Below, piece by piece: positions 36,617 through 43,049 of a stretch of DNA of 43,561 nt (positions are counted from its first letter, which is position 1; each line of letters starts with the position of its first letter). The stretch is from a virus. The position numbers and the translations under genes are program-made. Under the pieces are notes generated by a model that was not told where the DNA came from, searched no databases, and saw only the letters and a program-made list of their open reading frames with translations. The stretch lies in the IMG/VR virus record IMGVR_UViG_3300028423_000442, positions 1 to 43,561 of that record; one strand, 5' to 3'.

Positions 36617-37080
36617 GGCGACACCCAAAAGTCATCTTGCGTTGATTCGCTTTCATTCTTGTCAAATATCGGGCACCTGATAAAATCAATCCCCTGGCCC
36701 TCAAGAATTTTTTTGAACCTGTCATCTGGACAGACAATCACAAATTTACTTATAGCGTGGCCGACAAAAAAATCATATTGCCTAATTTGTCTAATGGTTT
36801 CGCCAACATTTTTTATTTTTGATTTAACTTCAAATATTAATCTCTGGCCAGTGCTGGTGCTGACCAGTAAATCGGCATAACCGATGATGGTTTTGTATTG
36901 GCCCGTGCCCTTAGGTAGTGCCGCCTCCCATTCGGCATCTTCCACTTCGTATCCCATTTCCCCGGCGATTTCGTCTATGTTTTCATAGAGCCAGATCATT
37001 ATCTGGTCATGCTCGTCTGTCATAAGATCGGAATCAACGAATCCCGCGTTACGCAAGTTTGCCTTATCTTTTCTGTTCAT
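36613..37080 (-). CDS. PD-(D/E)XK nuclease-like protein, AT-rich
   Basis: A 155-residue protein. GYADLLVSTSTGQRLIFEVKSKIKNVG is a good PD-(D/E)XK core: Asp in YADLL, then E-V-K with the lysine, followed by the helix TIRQIRQYDFFVG. The C-terminal FVIVCPDDRFKKILEGQGIDF completes the fold. By eye the DNA is richer in A and T than its neighbours, a sign of transfer. It could be a defence-related or anti-restriction nuclease. It overlaps both neighbours by 4 bases. Confidence 0.65.
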   Translation of the reverse strand: MNRKDKANLRNAGFVDSDLMTDEHDQIMIWLYENIDEIAGEMGYEVEDAEWEAALPKGTGQYKTIIGYADLLVSTSTGQRLIFEVKSKIKNVGETIRQIRQYDFFVGHAISKFVIVCPDDRFKKILEGQGIDFIRCPIFDKNESESTQDDFWVSP

Positions 37081-38102
37081 TTCACAACCTCCCCATCAAA
37101 CTTCTCAATAATCGCCGTCGCATTCCCATCTAGCGCCCGGACATCTTCAGCCGCCGCAATGTTTCGGCTGCTAACCCCGCTATGGCTATCATCAGCCGCA
37201 TTTATAAGGCCGTTCTCATAACTCATGGTGTGCGAGTCGGGGTCATATTCCTTGACCTTCAGCGGCATCACAGACGGGTTAAATAGATGATCCGGGCAAG
37301 CGTCTTTTTGGTCATCGGTGGTTAAATCTGTTTTATGGTGTTCGCAGAACCATGTACCGTCCTGGCGAGGCGTTACAAAGGCGCAGGATCGGCAGCTAAC
37401 CTTTGGCGCTTTGTTGCCATGACACACATCGGAATAGTCGCAAAACTTGCACTTGAAAAAGGCCGGATCGGATGAAATGCCAGATAGCGGCTCTTCTGAA
37501 AACACAATACGCTCGGCTTTTTCTTCCAGTTGCTTTCCGACTGACGGCTTAATGTGGCCGCGCTCGACATACAGTTCATCGGTGTCCTTGTTTTTGGCCA
37601 GGTACAGGAACCGTGGCAATTCCTCCTTGTAGCCATAAATCTGCATCTGAGCGTAATGCTGTGGTTTTGCAGCTTCTACGCCCTTCTGCTTAAGCTCCTT
37701 AAACGACTTGGCGTTGTGGGTCTTCATTTCGACAACGTGCGGCTTTGAGCTGCCGGGTACGTCAATCGCTACCCCATCAAGCGAGCCGCCCGCATGGCCG
37801 CCCGCCATCTTGATTCGGATTTGCCGGCCTGTGTCGGGATCAACTTCCCAAACCTGACATCCGATTCCGCGAAGCTCTTTTACAAATCGGTCTTCTTCTA
37901 GCTGACCAGTCTCAAACAGCCGAAGCATTCGCCCGTCAAATGACGGCGGCAGAGTCCAGCGAAACGAGTACCAGAGCTTGCGCTCGCACTCATCGCCCAA
38001 CAGTGAGCCGCCAAGGTGCGGGCGTCGCCAGTCGCCTTGCTTGCTCTCGTGGTATTGGTAGATTGCTGTTACGATTGGGTGGTCGGTTGGTAGTTTTGCC
38101 AT
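37077..38102 (-). CDS. RecB-like PD-(D/E)XK exonuclease
   Basis: A 341-residue nuclease. RRPHLGGSLLGDECERKLWYSFRW is the N-terminal RecB/Cas4-type part; GGSLDGVAIDVPGSSK then HVVEMKTHNAKSF has the catalytic Asp and E-x-K; QHYAQMQIYGY is the conserved Q-x-x-x-Y motif. A Cys cluster (CKFCDYSDVCHG, then CRSCAF) could bind Zn or an Fe-S cluster. With the DUF669 and Sak4 genes upstream it forms a recombination set, degrading DNA ends for annealing. GGAGTG precedes the ATG at 38102. Confidence 0.8.
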   Translation of the reverse strand: MAKLPTDHPIVTAIYQYHESKQGDWRRPHLGGSLLGDECERKLWYSFRWTLPPSFDGRMLRLFETGQLEEDRFVKELRGIGCQVWEVDPDTGRQIRIKMAGGHAGGSLDGVAIDVPGSSKPHVVEMKTHNAKSFKELKQKGVEAAKPQHYAQMQIYGYKEELPRFLYLAKNKDTDELYVERGHIKPSVGKQLEEKAERIVFSEEPLSGISSDPAFFKCKFCDYSDVCHGNKAPKVSCRSCAFVTPRQDGTWFCEHHKTDLTTDDQKDACPDHLFNPSVMPLKVKEYDPDSHTMSYENGLINAADDSHSGVSSRNIAAAEDVRALDGNATAIIEKFDGEVVK

Positions 38103-38119
38103 GGTGTTCACTCCAGATT

Positions 38120-38141
38120 AAAAGGGGGCCGATTGGCCCCT
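38120..38141 (-). terminator. Minus-strand terminator or attenuator upstream of the RecB-like gene
   Basis: On the minus strand GGGGCC-AATC-GGCCCC is followed by CTTTTA. It lies between the DUF669 gene and the RecB-like gene and may reduce expression of the downstream nucleases and helicase. Confidence 0.55.
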
Positions 38142-38148
38142 GTTGTGG

Positions 38149-38613
38149 TCACTTCTGCCAAGGTTTTTTCGGCGCTGACTGTTGCTGCTGTTGCGGTGCG
38201 GCCTGTTGTTGCGTCTGCCCGCCGCCCAGCTTTTTATAGGCGCTGATTTCGTTCTGAGGGTCATACCCCTGAGACTGTCGAATCTTGACCTTAACTGACA
38301 TCGGCTTGTCGTGGAGTTCGCTAGAGTCGTTCGGAGTCAGTACGCCAACCGCGTGACAGATAGCGGACAACTCGCGTTGCGCAATATCGACCGCCGTCTG
38401 GTTCGGGTTGTTAAGGTTCAGGCGGGCAAAAATCTTACGCCCGGTATATTCGCCGTCGCAGACCTCGAAAACCAGTTGCAGGTATTCGCCCATTCCGTTT
38501 TTAGTCGGTTTCATTTCCGAGTCCGTAATCATGGCGACGTAATCGCCTGCCGGAATCGGCTCGAAATCCATTTGCGGTTCTACTGCTTCAGCGTTAAATC
38601 CTTGCAAGTTCAT
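38149..38613 (-). CDS. DUF669 protein (probable ssDNA-binding protein)
   Basis: A 154-residue protein. The beta core (DFEPIPAGDYVAMITDSEMK, GEYLQLVFEVCDGEYTGRKIF, RLNLNNPNQTAVDIAQREL) matches DUF669, which occurs next to Sak4-type recombinases and has an SSB-like role. The C-terminal tail is Gln/Pro-rich (GGGQTQQQAAPQQQQQ), ending PKKPWQK; it looks like the flexible tail of an SSB but lacks the acidic tip. AGGTG precedes ATG 38613. Confidence 0.8.
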   Translation of the reverse strand: MNLQGFNAEAVEPQMDFEPIPAGDYVAMITDSEMKPTKNGMGEYLQLVFEVCDGEYTGRKIFARLNLNNPNQTAVDIAQRELSAICHAVGVLTPNDSSELHDKPMSVKVKIRQSQGYDPQNEISAYKKLGGGQTQQQAAPQQQQQSAPKKPWQK

Positions 38614-38639
38614 AATGTTCACCTTTTTCGCTTGGTTGT

Positions 38640-39404
38640 TTATTGCATGGTTTCGTTCAGAGCGGCGTCAAAATCCGCCCATGAAAGATTAATGGTTGGT
38701 GGCAAGTTGTAGCGGTTGCCCGCCAGGTAGGCCGGAGAGCCCTCAAGGCGCAACTCACGCTGACCGCCATCAATGCCCCGGAATCGTTCGCCGCTTTCGG
38801 TCTTTTTGGCGAATACCTTTTTGGTGGCGAAGCCGATGATATCCGCCCATTCGTTGAGCAGAGACAGAGCGCCAGAGTTGCCAGATTTCGGCTCGTGGAG
38901 CTTCATCTTGTAGCAGTCATACGCCTCGCTTTCGGGGTCATTAATGGTCACGATGCGGCTGTGACAGATCATGCCGATTATCATGCCGCGAGTGGCGGAT
39001 AGGTGATCCAGAGCGCCCAACAGCTTGCGCCAGTAGTTCAGCGCCTCGGAGTAGCCCTTGCCGTATCCGCCGGCTGCAAGCTCGATGGTTTTGACGTTGT
39101 GATCCTGGCACACCTTGTCGTGAATCAGGCGCTCAAGCCAATCGGCGCTATCAATAACGACCGTGCGGAAATCGTGTTCTTCGTTTTGCAGTGACTCAAT
39201 GGCCTCGAAAACCTGAGATAGATCCGTGGCCAGCGGGAACGCTTGCGCGTCGATACCGGCCAGGCCATCTTCCGTCTGAATAAAAATGGTGTCAGGAGCC
39301 TGAGCGAAAAACGTAGACTTGCCCACCTTTTCGCTGCCATGAATGATCATGCGCGGCGGCTTTGCGTGTTTGGTTTTGGTGATGTGTGCAAGCGAAATAG
39401 CCAT
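38640..39404 (-). CDS. Sak4-like P-loop ATPase (AAA_24), RecA-type recombinase
   Basis: A 254-residue ATPase with Walker A GSEKVGKST (23-31), Walker B TVVIDSADW (81-89) and the ATRGMIIGMICHSR segment. It matches the AAA_24/Sak4 family, which promotes single-strand annealing together with a DUF669-type SSB. The gene order (DUF7173-like, Sak4, DUF669, RecB-like nuclease) is a known recombination cassette. It overlaps the preceding gene at 39404. Confidence 0.85.
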   Translation of the reverse strand: MAISLAHITKTKHAKPPRMIIHGSEKVGKSTFFAQAPDTIFIQTEDGLAGIDAQAFPLATDLSQVFEAIESLQNEEHDFRTVVIDSADWLERLIHDKVCQDHNVKTIELAAGGYGKGYSEALNYWRKLLGALDHLSATRGMIIGMICHSRIVTINDPESEAYDCYKMKLHEPKSGNSGALSLLNEWADIIGFATKKVFAKKTESGERFRGIDGGQRELRLEGSPAYLAGNRYNLPPTINLSWADFDAALNETMQ

Positions 39405-39769
39405 TATACTTTCTCCACTTTGATTGACGGCTTGCCCGGCTTGGCGGTAATCGCCTCGCTGACCAGTCGATAGATTTCGGGTTCGTTATCGCGCAGATAT
39501 TTGAGGCCGCGATTGTCCAGCGATGGGCGGTACTTAACTGGCGACAGATTGGATGGGATCTTGCCGGACACGCTATCCCATGCCGCCTCGTCAATCGTGC
39601 GATTCATGCGTCCGGTAATGGTGACTTTGTAGCCGTCCGGCTTGACGGTCTGGCTACCCTCTTCCTTGCAGCCGTATTCCTCGACAATCTTTTGCTCAGC
39701 TTCAATCCGAGACTCCCTTGCCTCATCTTCACGGCTTTTTGCTTCCAGCCATTGGGCGAACAAATCCAT
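39404..39769 (-). CDS. Conserved phage protein next to Sak4 (DUF7173-like)
   Basis: A 121-residue protein. A charged helix (MDLFAQWLEAKSREDEARES) precedes a beta part (GSQTVKPDGYKVTITGRMNR) and ends SIKVEKV. It is often the gene before Sak4; the family name is a tentative recall. The GAGGT sequence just before the ATG is the ribosome site. It is the first gene of the leftward recombination/helicase operon. Confidence 0.6.
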   Translation of the reverse strand: MDLFAQWLEAKSREDEARESRIEAEQKIVEEYGCKEEGSQTVKPDGYKVTITGRMNRTIDEAAWDSVSGKIPSNLSPVKYRPSLDNRGLKYLRDNEPEIYRLVSEAITAKPGKPSIKVEKV

Positions 39770-39779
39770 AATGTACCTC

Positions 39780-39803
39780 GTTCGGTTGGTTGTTCGGTTG
39801 GTT
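39780..39803. repeat. Tandem 12-bp repeat in the leader of the 39769 gene
   Basis: GTTCGGTTGGTT is present twice, at 39780-39791 and 39792-39803, directly in front of the 39769 start codon on the minus strand (AACCAACCGAAC twice). It could be an operator or affect translation of the first gene of the operon. Confidence 0.6.
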
Positions 39804-39835
39804 TGTGTCGGCGCTTTGTTGCGCTGACGTTTGCT

Positions 39836-39864
39836 ATATTAGATTTGACGTTGTAGCATGTCAA
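39836..39864 (-). promoter_or_regulatory. Leftward promoter of the recombination operon
   Basis: On the minus strand: perfect -35 TTGACA (39864-39859), 17-base spacer, -10 TAATAT (39841-39836). This is the best promoter in the window. Confidence 0.8.
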
Positions 39865-39880
39865 CACCCTGACAGATAAT
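39851..39880 (+). promoter_or_regulatory. Weak rightward promoter of the HTH/primase genes with a TGTCA dyad
   Basis: TTGTAG (39851-39856) and GATAAT (39875-39880), spacing 18. TGTCA (39859-39863) and TGACA (39870-39874) form an inverted repeat in the spacer that overlaps the -35 of the leftward promoter. The TGTCA core is also in the repeats at 42354-42585. Confidence 0.4.
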
Positions 39881-39900
39881 TTTCCACAACGGAGTAAAAA

Positions 39901-40068
39901 ATGCTGACATTAATGGAAATTGCCGAAAAGCTGAGAGACCGCCGATTGAGCGTTGTTGCCGAGGCGACTGGCCTGCATTACAACACCATCAAAAGCGTAA
40001 GGGACGGCGCTAATCATCGGCCAAGCTATGAAACCGTAAAAGCCCTCTCTGACTACCTGACAAAGTAA
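39901..40068 (+). CDS. Small helix-turn-helix regulator
   Basis: A 55-residue protein, MLTLMEIAEKLRDRRLSVV then AEATGLHYNTIKSVRDGANH. VVAEATGLHYNTIKSVRDG is a textbook helix-turn-helix, as in XRE-type or phage Cro-like proteins. GGAGTAAAAA gives the ribosome site. It probably represses the two divergent promoters just upstream. It precedes the primase gene by 9 bases. Confidence 0.75.
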   Translation: MLTLMEIAEKLRDRRLSVVAEATGLHYNTIKSVRDGANHRPSYETVKALSDYLTK

Positions 40069-40077
40069 GGCGGCAAC

Positions 40078-42309
40078 ATGGACATGAAACAGCACGCGCT
40101 CGAATACGCGGCGCGGGGATGGGCGGTTTTTCCTGTTCACACGCCAACGGCTAACGGGAAATGCTCATGCCACCGCCACAACTGCGAGCGAATCGGCAAG
40201 CATCCGAGAATCGGCAGCGGTCGAAATGGCGCAACGACTGACCCCGATATGATTGATCGGTGGTGGTCAACCTGGCCAGACGCCAATATCGGTATCGCCA
40301 CGGGCAAAGAGTCCGGCCTGATTGTTTTGGACGTAGACGACGGCGGCGAAGACTCTCTAACCGGCAAGCCGCTGCCCGATACCGTAGAGCAGATCACCGG
40401 ATCAGGTGGCCGCCACCTGGTCTACAAGCGCCCGGACGATGACAACCGGTATAAAACTCGCGTGCGGTTTATGCCGGGACTCGATAGCCGGGCCGATGGA
40501 GGCTATATCGTGGCCCCGCCATCGTTGCACGAATCCGGCAATCGGTACGATTGGGAGGGCAGCTCTGACCCGACAGAAGGCGTTGAGCCGGTGGACCCGC
40601 CTCAGTGGTTTGTGGATGCCATTGGCGAAGCCCCGCTTGATAGTTCGGCCAACCCGGCCCCGGAATGGAACCCTGACGGCGATTTGCCAGAGAACATCAT
40701 GGAGATTCTGTCCTATATCCCGGCAGAGGATTATGAGGTCTGGCGTGATACCGGCATGGCCTTGCACTATGAAGATCCGGCAGATGGCCTAGAGATATGG
40801 GACTGGTGGAGCGGGACCGCCGCCAACTATTCCCCCGATGCCGTAAAGCGTGAATGGCGAAACTTTTCGCGCCGTGGTCATGCCGTCGCCAACCCCATTA
40901 CCGTTTCCACCATCATGCGCCTGGCAGAACAGCACGGCTGGACTGACCCGGCCATTGAGCATGGGGCAGAGGTGGCCAATCGACTGATTGAGAGTCACCA
41001 GAGATCAGTTACCGAACAGCTGACAAGCAAAGCGCCGAAACCGGCTACGATTGAAGCGCCGGAAATGCTGCCGCCTACCGGGCTGATTCGCGGCATTGCT
41101 GATCGAATCCTTGAAACCAGTATCAGGCCGCAACCTCGACTGGCTGTTGCCGCCGCACTGGCCTTTGTGGGCACGCTGGCCGGGCGCAAGTATCGGACAG
41201 AAACCGGCCTGATGAGCAACGTCTATGTGGCAGCCTTGGCGCAATCCGGCCACGGCAAGGATCACGCCCGAAAGGTGATTAACAATCTGGTGACTCAGGC
41301 CGGAGTGGATGACTACCTTGGCGGGGACGCCATCGCATCCGGCCAGGCGGTTATATCGGCGCTCGTTCGCCACCCCTCAAAGCTGTTTATGCTTGACGAG
41401 TTCGGCAAGTTTTTGGGGGCGCTGACCGGCCAGAAAGCCGCCCCACACCAGCGAGACATAATCACCAAACTGATGATCCTGTACTCGTCTGCCGGATCGG
41501 TATATCGGGGCACGGAATACGCAGACCAAAAAGAGCGCCCGCGAGAGGACATTGTAAACCCTAACGCCTGCGTTTACGGGACATCGGTTGCGGAGAACTT
41601 TTGGGGCGCAATGTCAAGCTCTGAAGGTGGTGACGGCACCATGTCCCGGCTTATTGTGGTAGAAGCAAAGCCGCAAAGGCCAAAGCGACAGCGCCCAGGT
41701 ATGGGGTCTGTCGATCCCGCCCTGGTTGACGCGATAGCCGATCTGGCGAACTATTCGCCCGGTGGCGGCAACCTTTCAGGCCGTGCTGGTGCAGGCGTCG
41801 ATGAGCAATCGCAGACCGTGCCCATGACGAGCGCCGTGTTCAAGGCGTGGGAGGATCTTGATGATGACATGACCGAAAACATGACCGACGGCATTAGTGC
41901 CTCGATCTATAGCCGGGTGGCTGAAAACGCCGCCAAGTTGGCCATGATCTATGCCGTGTCATTGGATCATCACGCGCCGGTCATTGATGACGATGCTTTT
42001 TTGTGGGGGCGTGAGCTGGCGCTATGGTCGGCAAACACGCTCATGCACAACATTGGCCGCAACGTGGCAGACAACCAGCAGGAGGCTAGCTATAAGCGGG
42101 TAATGAACCACATTCACGACAATGTAGAGATCAAGCGCCGGGATCTGATGCGCAAGTGCAAGTTTCTCAAAAAGCGCGAGCTGGATGAAATCGTGTCGCT
42201 TGCCCTGGAAGCCGGAGAAATCACCATCGAAAACCGGAAAGGCAACGCCGGGCCGGCGGCGACTTTCTATGTGTCAGTTGACAACACACCCGAACCTGGC
42301 ACAGAATGA
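40078..42309 (+). CDS. Primase-polymerase / helicase (prim-pol, PriCT_2 and DUF3987-type)
   Basis: A 743-residue replication protein. Residues 1-180: bifunctional primase-polymerase N-domain (YAARGWAVFPVH, CSCHRHNC which may bind zinc, LIVLDVDDGGED with the metal-binding Asp pair, and GRHLVYKRP). Residues 210-290: PriCT_2-like linker (ILSYIPAEDYEVWRDTGMAL). Residues 330-743: a DUF3987-type P-loop domain with LAQSGHGKDHARK (GKD instead of GKT/S, as in some relatives) and LFMLDEFGKFL (Walker B). It should prime and unwind phage DNA. The repeat-rich origin candidate lies right behind it. Confidence 0.85.
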   Translation: MDMKQHALEYAARGWAVFPVHTPTANGKCSCHRHNCERIGKHPRIGSGRNGATTDPDMIDRWWSTWPDANIGIATGKESGLIVLDVDDGGEDSLTGKPLPDTVEQITGSGGRHLVYKRPDDDNRYKTRVRFMPGLDSRADGGYIVAPPSLHESGNRYDWEGSSDPTEGVEPVDPPQWFVDAIGEAPLDSSANPAPEWNPDGDLPENIMEILSYIPAEDYEVWRDTGMALHYEDPADGLEIWDWWSGTAANYSPDAVKREWRNFSRRGHAVANPITVSTIMRLAEQHGWTDPAIEHGAEVANRLIESHQRSVTEQLTSKAPKPATIEAPEMLPPTGLIRGIADRILETSIRPQPRLAVAAALAFVGTLAGRKYRTETGLMSNVYVAALAQSGHGKDHARKVINNLVTQAGVDDYLGGDAIASGQAVISALVRHPSKLFMLDEFGKFLGALTGQKAAPHQRDIITKLMILYSSAGSVYRGTEYADQKERPREDIVNPNACVYGTSVAENFWGAMSSSEGGDGTMSRLIVVEAKPQRPKRQRPGMGSVDPALVDAIADLANYSPGGGNLSGRAGAGVDEQSQTVPMTSAVFKAWEDLDDDMTENMTDGISASIYSRVAENAAKLAMIYAVSLDHHAPVIDDDAFLWGRELALWSANTLMHNIGRNVADNQQEASYKRVMNHIHDNVEIKRRDLMRKCKFLKKRELDEIVSLALEAGEITIENRKGNAGPAATFYVSVDNTPEPGTE

Positions 42310-42321
42310 ACGCACCTACCG

Positions 42322-42357
42322 CAAGTTGCTGTTTTTATTGAAAAACTTGGCAACTTG
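42322..42357 (+). other. Hairpin after the primase gene
   Basis: CAAGTTGC (42322-42329) pairs with GCAACTTG (42350-42357); inside, TTTTT (42332-42336) can pair with AAAAA (42341-42345). No T-run follows, so it is not a standard terminator. Confidence 0.4.
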
Positions 42358-42416
42358 TCACTAACCTGTCAACCGCAATGGGTGACAGGTTATCCCCTTG
42401 ATTTGCAAGGCAAAAT

Positions 42417-42495
42417 TACTACCTGTCAACTGTTCCCGCCATTTTATACTAGGAAGAAATACCCCTATACCTATGGGAACAGTTGACAGGTAGTA
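42417..42495. repeat. Perfect 21-bp inverted repeat
   Basis: Left arm 42417-42437 (contains ACCTGTCAACTGTTCCC), right arm 42475-42495 (contains GGGAACAGTTGACAGG), with 37 bases between. Each arm contains one copy of the iteron motif. It could form a cruciform or bind a dimeric initiator. Confidence 0.9.
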
Positions 42496-42542
42496 TATCT
42501 CTTCTTTTTTTTTCTTCTATCTCAACTACTTACTTAAAAATA

Positions 42543-42585
42543 ACCCGTCACCAACCCGTCACCAAAAACATTTACCCGTCACCAA
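42543..42585 (+). repeat. Three direct repeats ACCCGTCACCAA
   Basis: Identical 12-mers at 42543-42554, 42554-42565 and 42574-42585. They are a sub-class (CCCGTCACC) of the CCTGTCAAC repeats upstream. Spacing of 11 and 20 bases keeps them on one face of the helix. Confidence 0.85.
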
Positions 42586-42599
42586 CTGAAAAAACCCAC

Positions 42600-42627
42600 T
42601 TGCACCCACACCCATTCCATGTATAAT
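42600..42627 (+). promoter_or_regulatory. Promoter of the early small-gene block
   Basis: TTGCAC (42600-42605), 16-base spacer, consensus TATAAT (42622-42627), 37 bases before the ATG at 42664. The iterons stop just upstream, so the same protein could control it. Confidence 0.6.
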
Positions 42628-42663
42628 TAGAACTATAGAGACACGGCAACGGAGAGAAACGAA

Positions 42664-42852
42664 ATGGCCAAGAAAGAAACCATCTACATCGTCAGCAACG
42701 AAGACAACCTGATCATCCGCGCCAGCCGCACTTATCTTGCTGCGCTGGAGCATTCAACAAAATTGGAAGACGGCAGCTTTTACCTCTGCACTTCCGAGTT
42801 CAACGGACTGAAGAAAGGCGACCCGATCAGCAACATCGAGAGCTTTCTGTGA
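42664..42852 (+). CDS. Small early protein of unknown function
   Basis: A 62-residue protein starting MAKKETIYIVSNEDNLIIRA, a beta/alpha layout with a central helix (TYLAALEHSTKLED). CGGAGAGAAACGAA is the ribosome site. It is first in an overlapping set of short genes that crosses the contig join. Confidence 0.6.
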   Translation: MAKKETIYIVSNEDNLIIRASRTYLAALEHSTKLEDGSFYLCTSEFNGLKKGDPISNIESFL

Positions 42853-43049
42853 TGGAGGCTCTCAACAGCAAACCGGCAAGCACCCTGAAGATTGGAGACA
42901 CCATTCAAGTCTGGTGGGGCGCTAAGCGGGCAACCGTGACTGGCTTTCGCTCGCATAGCAGTCAGCAAGCAGGATGGACCGTTGCGGATTTTGCAGACGG
43001 CGTGTCCATGACCATTACCCCAAACATGAGAGTTAAGGAGATCGCATGA
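42852..43049 (+). CDS. Small early protein, beta-barrel-like
   Basis: A 65-residue protein from ATG 42852 (GTG 42849 also possible and overlaps the previous stop). LKIGDTIQVWWGAKRATVTGF followed by GWTVADFADGVSMTITP resembles a small SH3-like barrel. Function unknown. Its stop overlaps the next ATG (ATGA). Confidence 0.55.
   Translation: MEALNSKPASTLKIGDTIQVWWGAKRATVTGFRSHSSQQAGWTVADFADGVSMTITPNMRVKEIA

Larger units (their letters stand above)
42310..42663. other. Candidate replication origin: iterons, inverted repeats and AT-rich tract (354 bases without a gene)
   Basis: Eight copies of a (A)CCYGTCAMC motif are present: 42354, 42364, 42380 (reverse), 42421, 42480 (reverse), 42543, 42554 and 42574. 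The last three are spaced 11 and 20 bases apart, whole helical turns. A perfect 21-bp inverted repeat has arms 42417-42437 and 42475-42495 with a 37-base AT-rich loop. A pyrimidine-rich tract with nine T (42505-42513) and AT-rich DNA follows. CCTTG/CAAGG (42396-42410) and CAAGTTGC/GCAACTTG (42322-42357) are further hairpins. Position behind the primase supports an origin. Confidence 0.6.
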
